Below are positions 26,987 through 36,155 of a stretch of 64,000 nt of DNA, piece after piece. Each line of letters opens with the position of its first letter. The first letter of the stretch is position 1. Where the stretch lies: positions 380,887 through 444,886 of the forward strand of contig NZ_MPOH02000005.1 in the NCBI RefSeq assembly GCF_001896135.2, read 5' to 3'. Below the pieces are notes generated by a model. That model searched no databases. It was not told the origin of the DNA and worked only from the letters and a program-made list of their open reading frames with translations. The DNA comes from Streptomyces phaeoluteigriseus (lineage in GTDB: Bacteria > Actinomycetota > Actinomycetes > Streptomycetales > Streptomycetaceae). The translations under genes and the position numbers were made by a program.

Positions 26987-27179
26987 AACCAGAGGTGCTG
27001 CGGCAGAGGGCATGGACACGATGCAGGGCCCGGGACGTACAGGACGCCGCGGCGACGGCGGCCAGGCTGCATGGGCCGCCGGGAGCCGGTACTGCCCCGA
27101 TGCGGCCGGTCAGAGGGGTGACGAATGGACAGCCGTGGGAGCGCTGATCACCCCGGCCCCGACAGCCGTGGCAAGCCGA

Positions 27180-27211
27180 AACCCGCACTGCCGAGGAGGG
27201 CGGTGCGGGTT
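27180..27211. terminator. Hairpin between convergent genes
   Basis: Inverted repeat AACCCGCACTGCC / GGCGGTGCGGGTT (13-base arms, one wobble pair, 6-base loop), about 190 nt after the methyltransferase stop. It could serve either strand. Confidence 0.6.
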
Positions 27212-27681
27212 GGATGCGGATGAGTGAAACTACGCCAAGTTGTCCATCTGAAAAAGCTGCTTGGGCCCGTTGTCGTGGCGGGTAGAGCTCCCGCTGCCGG
27301 CCCCGATGGTCGCCGTGTGCCGGACCCTACTCGGTCGGGTGGAGGTGCCGGGAGGGAAGAACCTCGCACTGCGCTGACCAGCCGAGGTCGGGCCGCGTGC
27401 GGTGCGGGCGGGAGGCGGGTCGGCCTCATGGTCAGGTCCGTGGGGTCGCCCCGGCTCGGTCGGCGCACACGGTCGCTTCGGCGGCGAGGCCGGCCGCTGC
27501 TCAGGACGGGGAAGGCGACGCGGACGCGGTCGGCCACGTCCTCCTGGAGCAGCGAGTAGGCGCAAAGCGTGGCGACGTCGAACCTCTCCGGAGCGCGCCC
27601 CTATCCCTCCCAGTCCAATCCGGCGCTGACGTCGCTTGGGGAAAAGCGGTTGATGCAGCGGCGGACTTGGCCGCCGAGGCG
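27212..27681. other. Decayed coding region, origin unclear
   Basis: On the minus strand a gene-like stretch reads FDVATLCAYSLLQEDVADRV at about 27515-27575. It is bounded by stops and frame changes, and I cannot assign a family. Confidence 0.3.
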
Positions 27682-29838
27682 TCAGGTGTTCGTGTCAGGG
27701 TGGGGCGATGCTCGCTGTCCCCACGGGACGCCCCTTGAGCGTGTACTTGTCCGCGGGGCAGCGCTGGCGCGGATGGCGGAGATGACTGTGCGCGCCCAGT
27801 CGGTGGGGTTGGGGTTGTCCAGCAGGGCCGCCAGACGGGTGACGTGTGCGGCACGTTCGATCTCTGGCATGGTCAGCGCGGCACGCAGGGTATCCACCAG
27901 GTCGTGCGGATGCAGGGGGTCGGTCAGCAGGGCCGCGGTGCCCAAGCACTGGGCGATTCCCGCGTGGCGGGAGAGAACCAGGACACCGGGGCGGCGGGTA
28001 GCGTGGCGGGTGGTGATGTATTCCTGGGCTGTGAGGTTCATGCCGTCGGCGAGCGAGGCCACCCAGAACACGTCAGCTGCGAGGTAGTGGTCGACGACTT
28101 CGGGGAAGTCGAGGCTGCGGGGGATGTATTCGACAGGCTTCCAGTCTTTCGTACTCCATCGGCGGTTGATGCGGGCAATGGCGTTCTCAAGTGCGGTGCG
28201 GGTTGTGTCGTAGGCGTGGATGCCGGGTTCAGGCGGGGGGCAGATCAAGCGGTAGCGGATCTGTTGCCGGAGTGCGGGCTCAGTGGTGAGGAGGGTGTCC
28301 AGCGCGCGGATCTTGTGGACGGGGGCCTTGGCGTAGTCGAGGCGTTCCACGGAGAGCACCAGTTGGGGTCCGTCGTCCTGGCGGTGTGGCAGGGCCGCAG
28401 CCCGGGCGCGGGCGAGGTGGGTGACGGCGCGGCGGTCGATGCCCAGGGGGTGCACGCCGATGTGCGGGCCAGGCACCGCTGTGCCGGCGAGGAGCCGGCG
28501 GAAATTGTCGGCGCAGTCGGGAGTGTGGAAGCCGGCCCAGTCCAGGCGGGCGAGGGAGTCGCGCAGCTGGTCAGCCGCCGGGATGCGCTGGAAGACGTCG
28601 GGGTGGGGGAAGGGGGTGTGGTGGAAGAGCCCGATGGTCAGGTCGGGGCGGTCGGCCTTGAGGAGGGCGGGTACGAGCCAGAGGTTGTAGTCGTGGAGCC
28701 AGACCGTGGCGCCCTGTCTCGCGAGGGAGGCGATGTGGCGGGCGAAATCGGCGTTGACGGCCTCGTAGTCGGCCCAGTGCGCGGGCTGGTGCCGGATGAG
28801 GCCGAGTTGGGACATCAGGGCCGGCCAGAGAGTCTCTTTGCACGTGTGGTGAAAGTAGCCGGCCCACCGGTCGGGTGGCAGCGGTAGGAGGGAGAGGGCC
28901 GGGCCGGCGGCTGGCCGGGGCGGCGGCGGTACTTCGCCGATGTGGGCGGCGGCCCACACGGCGCCCAGGTGCTTGTCGGTCAGGGCTGCTTGCAGGGTCG
29001 GCAGGATGCCGTTGGGACTGGAGGGTGCCTGCCAGGCGCCGTCGGCCCAGCGTACGGGTGGACGGTGATAGCCGATCACCACCGAGCGTCTCGTATGCCA
29101 GCCGAGGCGCTCCAGTCCTTCGAGCACGGCGGCTGCGCCGGCCAGGGCCGAGTGGTGGACGCGGGCATCAGCTGGGGCCTGCTTGATCAGGGCAGGTTCC
29201 GCGTTGGCTACCACGACCGCGTGCGTGCCCAGGCGGAACAGCGAGAGGTCGTTGAGGGAGTCTCCGGCCGCGAGCATCGCCTGGTGGGGCCAGCGGAGCG
29301 TACGGGCGAGCAGGCGCAGCGCAGTTCCCTTGTCCGCCCCGGGCGGCAGGACGTCGAAGTACTGATCGGAGGCGTAGGACCAGGAGCATCCCAGCGCTCC
29401 CACTGCCCTGATCAACTCATCAGACAGGTCTTCGGGGGCCAGGTAGAACGAGCAGCGGCCTTCCTGGGCTACGTGCTCCTGGTAGCGCAGGTAGGGGAAT
29501 CGATCCAGTGCGGCCCGGACCCGCGCGGCACCGGGCCATCCGGCGCGCAGCCGCGCCTCCAGGGCGTGGTCGTGCGCCATGCGCTCGGCATCGACGACGC
29601 TGGAGCCGACGTCAGCGATGATCCAGCGCGGACGCGGCAGCAGTGAGTCCTCGCGAAGAAGGGATTGCACGGAAGTAAGGCTGCGGCCGGTTGCGAAGAC
29701 GATGGTGATGTCCGGTTCCCGGTTCAAGACATCAAGGAGCTGCTGCCGGTCGTGCGGGCTTCCGCCCAGCAGGGTGTCGTCCAGATCGGCGACCAGCACC
29801 TTGGAGACAGTCGCCCCCTTCCCGCAGGCACTCACCAC
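27682..29838 (-). CDS. HAD phosphatase-GT20 fusion, glucosylglycerol-phosphate synthase/phosphatase-like
   Basis: 718 aa, bifunctional. The N-terminal HAD domain of sucrose-phosphatase type (about 12-250) has ADLDDTLLGG, FATGRSLTS and AAGDSLNDLSLF. The C-terminal GT20 domain (about 270-690) has WLHDYNLWLVP, GLFHHTPFPHPD, SVERLDYAKA and ADGMNLTAQEY. The order phosphatase-then-synthase with a sucrose-phosphatase-like HAD fits bacterial GgpPS proteins, which make the compatible solute glucosylglycerol; a trehalose-type product cannot be excluded. The GTG at 29838 overlaps the end of an upstream fragment, and GTGs at 29835 or 29799 are alternatives. Confidence 0.75.
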   Translation of the reverse strand: MVSACGKGATVSKVLVADLDDTLLGGSPHDRQQLLDVLNREPDITIVFATGRSLTSVQSLLREDSLLPRPRWIIADVGSSVVDAERMAHDHALEARLRAGWPGAARVRAALDRFPYLRYQEHVAQEGRCSFYLAPEDLSDELIRAVGALGCSWSYASDQYFDVLPPGADKGTALRLLARTLRWPHQAMLAAGDSLNDLSLFRLGTHAVVVANAEPALIKQAPADARVHHSALAGAAAVLEGLERLGWHTRRSVVIGYHRPPVRWADGAWQAPSSPNGILPTLQAALTDKHLGAVWAAAHIGEVPPPPRPAAGPALSLLPLPPDRWAGYFHHTCKETLWPALMSQLGLIRHQPAHWADYEAVNADFARHIASLARQGATVWLHDYNLWLVPALLKADRPDLTIGLFHHTPFPHPDVFQRIPAADQLRDSLARLDWAGFHTPDCADNFRRLLAGTAVPGPHIGVHPLGIDRRAVTHLARARAAALPHRQDDGPQLVLSVERLDYAKAPVHKIRALDTLLTTEPALRQQIRYRLICPPPEPGIHAYDTTRTALENAIARINRRWSTKDWKPVEYIPRSLDFPEVVDHYLAADVFWVASLADGMNLTAQEYITTRHATRRPGVLVLSRHAGIAQCLGTAALLTDPLHPHDLVDTLRAALTMPEIERAAHVTRLAALLDNPNPTDWARTVISAIRASAAPRTSTRSRGVPWGQRASPHPDTNT

Positions 29839-30110
29839 GCGGGGTCATGGGTCACCGGATCCCCCACGCCCGCCCCGTCGTAGGCACCAGTCTCCGGGGG
29901 TTTGAGCGGGGGGCTCTGTAAGGACCGGATCGCCTTACCAAGCCGAACCGTAGGGGCGTCGTCGCTCTCCAGCAACCGGGTCACCAACTCCCCGGACACC
30001 TGGTGCGCGGAAGCCAGCAACTCGTCGATGACAGGACTGGTCTGGGACACGGCATCTCCCCAAGTCGCGGCGGCGGGATCAAGCCCGGCTTTCAGGATCA
30101 GCCCGAACGG
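29832..30110 (-). pseudogene. C-terminal fragment of an unidentified protein, overlapping the GgpPS-like start
   Basis: About 90 residues of convincing coding sequence (LILKAGLDPAAATWGDAV, VIDELLASAHQVSGELVTRL) end at 29832, overlapping the GTG of the HAD-GT20 gene, so the two were probably coupled. Upstream of 30110 the frame turns into low-complexity sequence. No family is recognised. Confidence 0.4.
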
Positions 30111-30858
30111 CGGAGCACGCACGTCGAGCACCGGAGCAGCCGAAACGGCGGGTGGGCGGGCACACGGCAGACGCCCGGTGCCTCGCACCGGCCATCTGTC
30201 TGACGAACCGTCCGGCATCGATGACGCAGACCCATGCTGTTGTCCGGAGTCCACGCGCCCTCTGCCCAGCAGGTGCGAGGACGACGAACGCCTCCCGCAT
30301 CGCGCGGTGCAGGGCCAGGCGGTCGCCGGGTGGGCGCGCTCCGGGTGGTGCAGCAGGACAGGTCCAGCCGCCCGCGCCCGAGCTGCTCGCGGTTGCAGCG
30401 TGGTCACGTACGGAGATCCCCGCGTGCCGCGTACGCGGAGCTGCTGTCCTGGTCACGGGTGCAGACGCAGGGTGGGAGCCAGACCCCTTCCGATGTGTGC
30501 CGGCTGGACGATCTGATGCTGGGGTACGGGATCGGCAGTGCCCGTTCGTCGGCTCATGCGCACAAGCGCCCGTCCCCTATACCTGTGATGCAGCGAGCAA
30601 CTGCAGCGCGCGCTGCGCGTCGTCGTAGGCGACGATGAGAACGCGTCGCTGGTTTCCCCGCTGGCGCCTGTGCTCGCTCCCACCCTGATTCAAGCGCACA
30701 CCCCCCAGCCTCAATTCTCTCATCCGCTCCCGCAGGGGGCGTGCCCCGGCCGGGCAGAGGGCCTCAAGGCAGATCCGCTCCGGCGGCTTCTGAACCACCA
30801 CACGCCACCGCCGAGCACGAGGACGACCGCACCGATGCCCAGAGGCACGGCGACAGGC
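30111..30858. other. Decayed region without a supported gene
   Basis: Scrambled frames on both strands. One minus-strand stretch carries a hydrophobic segment (VPLGIGAVVLVLGGGVWWF near 30790-30850). Nothing can be named. Confidence 0.35.
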
Positions 30859-31513
30859 ATGCACGTCAACGCCATCGATGACCAACCCTGGTTCGAGGCA
30901 CGCACGTTCAGCCCGGCCGCGTGGGCCACCCAAGGCAGTGCCAGCGTCCTGCACACCTACCCGCACTGGACCGGCGCGATCAAGCGCTAAGGGCCCGACG
31001 GCACCGGCGTCCTGCACCTGGGCGCGTACATGGCCGAGCTCGCCGAGGCCTTCTCCCCCGTCCGCGGGCGGCCGAAGTGGCTTCAGGAGTTCGGCGCCTC
31101 CCCAGTGGAACGGCCGGCCGAGTCGATCCCACAACGCTTCCTTCGTCCGCAACACCCCCTCCTCGGGCGGCATGTGGGGCTGCACATGGTGGGGATCCAC
31201 GACATCGACCGCCGTTTCACCGGCTTCGTCGAGTACCAGTTCGACCTGGGCCTGCTCACCGTCGACAACGAGATCAAGGCGACGGGAGCCCGGCTCCAGG
31301 AGCTGATCAAGGAACTGCGCAACGCACCGGTCCGGCCCGCCACCCGCTCCGTGGCACTGGTCCTGCCGGACTCCCCGGAGCTGGGGCTCCACGTCGCCGA
31401 CCGCTTCTTCGCCCTCGTGGACGACGGGGTCCGGCCCGCGCTGGTCACGAGTGAGAGGGCCGACGACGCGGCGCAGCTGTGCCCACGGCATCACTGAACT
31501 CGCGCACTTCTGA
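30859..31513 (+). pseudogene. Cellulase-like glycosyl hydrolase relic with nonsense codon
   Basis: The C-terminal half of a GH5-like glycosidase: DDQPWFEARTFSPAAWATQG and LHTYPHWTGAIKR, then an in-frame TAA at 30988, then GPDGTGVLHLGAYMAELAEA, RGRPKWLQEFGASPVERPAE (containing the likely catalytic Glu), DIDRRFTGFVEYQFDLGLLT and ADRFFALVDDGVRPALVT. A second break near 31480 is followed by AHGITELAHF to the stop at 31513. The N-terminal half of the barrel is missing. Confidence 0.7.
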
Positions 31514-31803
31514 CGAGCCTCGGCGAACGTCACCTCAAGGCCCCGGCATCCGGGCGGAGCAGCCCACGGCCGCCGTACTTCCGTGAGATGGACCGGACCT
31601 CCGTGTTTCCCGTTATCTGAGGATCCAGGAAGTTCCGACGTGCCCACAGGATGACCGGGCAACCGAAGAGCGGTTCCATCTGGGTGTTCGGCGAACAGCC
31701 ATCAGGTTCGCCGTGTACCTCCGGTTTCACCTCCCCCAAGATCTCGAAAAACCTGTGCGCGTCCCTGGTTCCCCCTTGCCCGAAACAAGCGGATGGAGTA
31801 CCC

Positions 31804-32862
31804 GTGCGCCTCAACCGGACCCTGATCGCGACCTCTTCGACGCTGCTCGCCTTGGTGGGCGCCATCTCTCCAGCGCATACCGCACCGGACAGGGAAGACA
31901 CGGGCACGGACTACTTCGTCAGCGGTACGGGATCCGATGGCAACGACGGCACGTCACCGCAGAGCCCCTTCCGCACCATTCAGGCAGCGGCAGACCGTAC
32001 GACACAAGTGCCCAGGAGCCGGCATTGCCGCGATGTTCGGCGACCACTTCACCATCGAGAACTTCCTCGTGCACTCCAATTCCTGGTATGCATCCTGGGC
32101 AACAGTGGGATTTTCATTCTGTCGCCGGTGGACGTGGACAACGAGACCGGCTACAAGAACTGCATTCGAAACAACGTCACCTACGACGACGAGAACAAGA
32201 TCGAGTGGTGGGAGTGCGACTGCATCTCGGACGGCAACGGCATCATCGTCGACAGCACTCTGCACGCGCAGGAGGAAAACGGCGAGCCCTACCGGGGCCG
32301 GACCCTCGTCGCCAACAACATCTCGTACAACAACGGCGGGACGGGAATCCACGCCTACAGCAGCAGCCATGTCGACATCGTGAACAACACCGCGTACCTC
32401 AACTCACGCAGCCCGGGAGATCAACAACCCCAATTTCGGGGCATGGCCAGCGAGGACGTGCGGGTGCTCAACAACATCTCCGTGGCCCGTCCCGGAAAAG
32501 CCACCAACAGCATGTACGGGAACACCGACGTACGGTACGACTACAACACCTACTACGGTGGGACGGAGCCCGAGGTGCTCGGGCGCCACGACGTCCTCGG
32601 CGACCCCGGACTTCGTCGGCCCGGCATCGACCCGGCGTCGGCAGATTTTCAGCTGCTGGCCGACTTCACGGCGATCGACAGCGGAAAGAAGTTCCCCGCG
32701 GTGCGCCGGGACCACTCCGGTGTGTTTCTCCTCTGGCCGACGCTGCGCGGAATCTATCTGAGTTTCACCATTCGTCTCCAACGTCGTCGCCGGCATCGTC
32801 TGGCTGTGGGTCAGCATCTGCGATGCCGCCAAGCCAACTACGGTTCTGTCGTCGGCTCGTGA
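31804..32862 (+). pseudogene. Secreted pectate-lyase-like right-handed beta-helix protein, disrupted
   Basis: GTG 31804 starts a signal peptide (LIATSSTLLALVGAISPAHT) followed by DYFVSGTGSDGNDGTSPQSP and FRTIQAAADRT, the typical N-terminus of PL9/DUF1565 beta-helix proteins. A deletion and two frame changes between 31990 and 32110 interrupt it. The helix then resumes (NCIRNNVTYDD, LVANNISYNNGGTGIHAYSS, DVRVLNNISVA). The expected C-terminus is replaced by unrelated residues after 32740. It probably once degraded pectin. Confidence 0.65.
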
Positions 32863-33162
32863 TGCGTTCGCCCGAGGAGCACCGCGTCCAGGCGCTCCAC
32901 CCGCACCCGGAGCTCGGCAGCGGCCCTTGGCGGAGGCATGTACAGAACCTCTTGCAGCTTGTCCCTGGCCCAGCCGTCGCCTCAACAAGGGCAGGTGAAC
33001 TCAGCCTCCCACAACCCGAGACCGACCGGACTGGCCCCAGGAGCGCAGGAAGCCCTGTCGGGGCAGGGTGACCGAATACGCCCCCTGCCCGGCGGAACTC
33101 CGTCGGCCGGGCGGCGGGTTACCGGCGCGGCGCGGCCGGTGCCGTGTGCGGCACTCTCCGGC
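32863..33162. other. Intergenic with hairpin 33087-33112
   Basis: No gene seen. Inverted repeat GCCCGGC / GCCGGGC with a 12-base loop (33087-33112) lies about 50 nt past the stop of the minus-strand LPMO and is its likely terminator. Confidence 0.5.
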
Positions 33163-33837
33163 TCAGCCGAAGTTCACGTCGCTGCACCACATGTAGGCCT
33201 GGTCGAGGTGCGAGGCCTGCCAGATCACGAACACGATGTGGTGTCCGGTGTAGCCGGAGGTCTGAACGGGGAACGTGATGTTTTGCGCCGGGGCGAAGCG
33301 GCCGGTCTGCGTGATGAAGTCGAGGTTGCCCCAGCCCAGGGTCTGGGTCTTGGGGTCGAAGCCCTGTTTGCTCACGTAGACCTTGAAGTAGTCGGCACCG
33401 TGGGACGCCTGGTCGTACAGGTGGACCGAGAAGTTGTTGCCGACGGTGGTGGTCTTCCACTGCCCGGGCTTGTCCAGGCTGGCGTTCCTCGAGAGGTTGT
33501 TGCTGCAGAGCGTCCCGTCGGGGGTCCGCGCCTGGAACTGGCCACCGAGGCCGTCGCGGAGCGCGCTCATCCAGTTCCACATAGTGTCGGGGTTGGCCTG
33601 GAAGGCCTGCCAACACATGGGGTCTTGGGTTTGCATGGCCGGGTTCGTGTGGTTGCTGCCCCACGTCTTCCAGCACTGGTAGGCGCGGGTGGCGGGGCCG
33701 ATGACGGTGCCGTGAGCCTGGGCGGGGGTCGACCAGGTCAGTGCGCCGGCAACCACGGCGAACAGCATGACGAGCGCTTGGAGAGGCCGGCGGGGGGTCG
33801 ACCGAGAATGCCCGGTTAAGGGACTCTGATTGCGCAT
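33163..33837 (-). CDS. AA10 lytic polysaccharide monooxygenase (secreted, single domain)
   Basis: 224 aa: a 41-residue signal peptide ending AQA, then a mature protein starting with His42 (HGTVIGPATRAYQCW), the first histidine of the copper brace. The second is probably the His of YDQASHGADYFKVYV, and the axial aromatic region is HHIVFVIWQASH...YMWCSDVNFG at the C-terminus. No carbohydrate-binding module is attached. Such enzymes oxidatively cleave cellulose or chitin. A CebR box 35 nt upstream of the start argues for cellulose. ATG 33837 has AAGGAG 10 nt upstream. Confidence 0.92.
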   Translation of the reverse strand: MRNQSPLTGHSRSTPRRPLQALVMLFAVVAGALTWSTPAQAHGTVIGPATRAYQCWKTWGSNHTNPAMQTQDPMCWQAFQANPDTMWNWMSALRDGLGGQFQARTPDGTLCSNNLSRNASLDKPGQWKTTTVGNNFSVHLYDQASHGADYFKVYVSKQGFDPKTQTLGWGNLDFITQTGRFAPAQNITFPVQTSGYTGHHIVFVIWQASHLDQAYMWCSDVNFG

Positions 33838-33871
33838 GTGGGGGGAACTCCTTCCAGTTGCGAAGCAGTCA

Positions 33872-33885
33872 TGGGAGCGCTCCCA
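33872..33885. promoter_or_regulatory. CebR operator (perfect 14-bp palindrome)
   Basis: TGGGAGCGCTCCCA is the exact consensus of the CebR box, the LacI-family site through which Streptomyces represses cellulose/cellobiose genes until cellobiose or cellotriose is present. It lies 35 nt upstream of the LPMO start codon, in the promoter region. Confidence 0.9.
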
Positions 33886-33998
33886 ACGGTAGGGCTTCTG
33901 CATTAAATGTCAATGAAATAGACGGAGTTGATCACAGGGTGATGTGCGAGAACACTACGGTGGACCGTCAGCCTGGCCATGGAGAAGAGGCCTGCCGA

Positions 33999-34493
33999 TC
34001 AAGCCCGTGTTCCACGTTCGCTGACACCGCTGTTCCGGCCAGGGCTCCCCAGCGGTGAGCGGGCGGCTGGGCTGCGGCTCGGCCAGCGCCACACCGCCGC
34101 CCGCCACCTCGCCACCTCGCCACCCTCACACGCATCCCACTCCCCCACATGACGCGTCATCCTCGCCCGCGCACTCGCCCCCCCGACCGGCCACACCGCG
34201 ACACCGGCAAGGCCCTCAACCTCATCGCCCACCGACTCGGACTGCCCCGCCCTCCCCTCAACGCGAAACGATCCCCTCCAGGCCTTCCTCACCCACACAG
34301 CCCACTGACCAGCACCACTCGACCCGAGCACGGCCAGGCCGCGCCCCATCCATCGCCCGACCGGGACACCGGCTTGCTTCTGGACTTCGAGCAGCGGCGT
34401 ACGGGCCAGGCGCCGACCGTCACCGACAACCGTCTCGCGCAGGTAGTACCGGTACATCTGACCGGCCCGGATCACCCTGATATCCACTGTCAT
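33999..34493 (-). pseudogene. MobF/TrwC relaxase N-terminal fragment
   Basis: From ATG 34493 the frame reads MTVDIRVIRAGQMYRYYLRE and TVVGDGRRLARTPLLE, then GVPVGRWMGRGLAVLG. This is the N-terminal relaxase segment of actinomycete conjugative elements, containing the catalytic Tyr pair region (MYRYYLRE). Similarity is lost after about 75 residues, and no helicase domain is present. It is a relic of an integrative conjugative element or plasmid. Confidence 0.65.
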
Positions 34494-34535
34494 GCAGACC
34501 ACGCCACACGGCTCTGACCTGCAACAAAATCCCGA

Positions 34536-35213
34536 TCAGCGGCACGTCCCGCCAGGCGGGAGCAACGGCCGAACGCGAGTGGTTGCCCGGGCGACTTCGA
34601 ACGCTTGCTGCCCGGCCTGAGCGGCGATGGATGGCAGGAACGGTAGGACCGCTGCCGTCACTGTCACTCCGGAGAAGGCAGCCAGAGCGGTCATGATCTC
34701 GACGTTCCCAATGTGTACGTGAATCCGGTCGCCTGCATTGAAGACGGCATGCCCACCGAGTGCACGCCACTCTGGGCGGATTGCGGCGGCGTCGCTGCCG
34801 GCGTCCGGTTCGCTGGCGCACGGGGCGGCGACGGCCAGGTCGCCGGGGGTGCCGAAGAAGGCGGGCAGCCAGGTGTCGATCTGCTTCTTGGTGGCGGCGC
34901 CGAACAGGGCCGCAGCGGGAAGCAAGGTGCCCAGCAGGGCCTGGCCCATGCCGCCGTCACCCCAGAAGATCTCCTCGGCGACCCCAGGCTGCAACAGCCC
35001 GGTGGGGTCGGCGATCATCTGCAGCGCGAACTCCGGGGTGTACAGGCCGACGTTGGCGGCTTCCTCGATCACCGCCCAGGGCATCTCCTCCCGCTCGTCG
35101 TACTCGGCGGCCACCGGGCGTACGTACTTCTCGGCAAAGCCGTGGGCCCACTCACGGGCCTCGGCAATCTCGGGCGGCAGGTCGAAGAGGGAAGGCGTCT
35201 TCGTAGTGGCCAT
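34536..35213 (-). pseudogene. Acyl-CoA dehydrogenase, C-terminally truncated and fused to foreign sequence
   Basis: From ATG 35213 (AGGAG 8 nt upstream) about 145 residues match acyl-CoA dehydrogenases: WAHGFAEKYVRPVAAEYDER, EIFWGDGGMGQALLGTLLPA, and the flavin/substrate-loop CASEPDAGSDAA. The normal continuation (TxA...NGxK) is replaced after 34780 by about 75 unrelated residues (HVHIGNVEIMTALAAFSGVT). The family is about 390 aa, so roughly two thirds is missing. It lies 35 nt downstream of the enoyl-CoA hydratase gene on the same strand. Confidence 0.7.
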
Positions 35214-35248
35214 AGGAAAGCTCCTGACGGGGTGGCGGGGCGCTCTGG

Positions 35249-36052
35249 TCAGCGGCCGGTGAAGACGGCGTCGCGGCGCTCGATGAACGACTGGATTCCC
35301 TCGGCGCCGTCGGCGGTCGAGAGCAGCCGTGCGATGTCCGGGCGCAGTCGCTCGATCGCGGCGCTCTCGCCGTACTCGTGGGCCAGCTGGGCGGAGGCGA
35401 ATACGGTGCGCACCCCCAGGGGGGCGGACTTTTCGGCGATGAGGGTGGCGATCTCGGTGGCGCGGTCGATGGCGGACGGCCAGTCGGCGGCGAGTTCCTG
35501 CACCAGGCCGATGCGGTGGGCTTCGGCCGCGTCGAACTCCTCGCCGGTCAGGATCCAGCGCATGGCGTTGCCCCATCCGGCCTGCTGGGGGAAGCGGAAG
35601 GTGGCCCCGCCGAAGGGGTAGATGCCGCGGCGGATCTCGTACTGGGCAAACTGTGTGTCCTGGGCGGCCACGCGGATGTCAGCGGCCAGGAGCAGTTCGA
35701 TGCCGAGCGTCATCACCCAGCCGTGTGCGGCCGCTACGACGGGCTTCGACCACGGTCCGTCCAGACGCCAGGGATCGCGCCCGCCCTTGGGGGCGTCGAA
35801 CTTCCCCGACGTGAGCTCGGCGCCGACGTCAAGCATGTCCAGGCCGCCGGTGAAGTGGTCGCCATGGGCGAACAGGACCCCGCACCGAAGGTCGTCGTCG
35901 GCTTCCAGTAGTCCATAGGCGGCCGACAGCTCGCTGAGCATCTGCTTGGTGAAGGCGTTGCGCTTGGCGGGCCGGTTCAGGCCCATCAGCAGCACGTGGC
36001 CGTCCCGTTCCACGGTGACCGTGGATGTGCTCGCAGGCATGGAGCTCATCAC
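35249..36052 (-). CDS. Enoyl-CoA hydratase/isomerase (crotonase) family protein
   Basis: 267 aa. Crotonase fold motifs: LLMGLNRPAKRNAFTKQML, FAHGDHFTGGLDM (first oxyanion-hole region), KPVVAAAHGWVMTLGIELLL (second oxyanion-hole region) and FAQYEIRRGIYPFGGAT. The active-site position usually occupied by Glu lies near the last block. It probably acts in fatty-acid or aromatic-acid CoA catabolism with the downstream acyl-CoA dehydrogenase, which is broken here. It is divergent from an HxlR regulator that probably controls it. Tandem Met codons make the exact start uncertain by one or two residues. Confidence 0.85.
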   Translation of the reverse strand: MMSSMPASTSTVTVERDGHVLLMGLNRPAKRNAFTKQMLSELSAAYGLLEADDDLRCGVLFAHGDHFTGGLDMLDVGAELTSGKFDAPKGGRDPWRLDGPWSKPVVAAAHGWVMTLGIELLLAADIRVAAQDTQFAQYEIRRGIYPFGGATFRFPQQAGWGNAMRWILTGEEFDAAEAHRIGLVQELAADWPSAIDRATEIATLIAEKSAPLGVRTVFASAQLAHEYGESAAIERLRPDIARLLSTADGAEGIQSFIERRDAVFTGR

Positions 36053-36155
36053 TCACTCCTCCTCGTAAGTTGCATACTGAGACTCACTGGACGCTAGCGG
36101 GACCGAGTCGCCGAGGGCAAGTGAATCTCATCATGAAACTGATAAGCTCGTTGGC

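Noticed and set aside
34080-34330. CACC/CTCGCC-rich low-complexity stretch considered as a direct-repeat or CRISPR-like array
   Set aside because: There is no regular unit or spacing; it is biased composition opposite the decaying relaxase frame.
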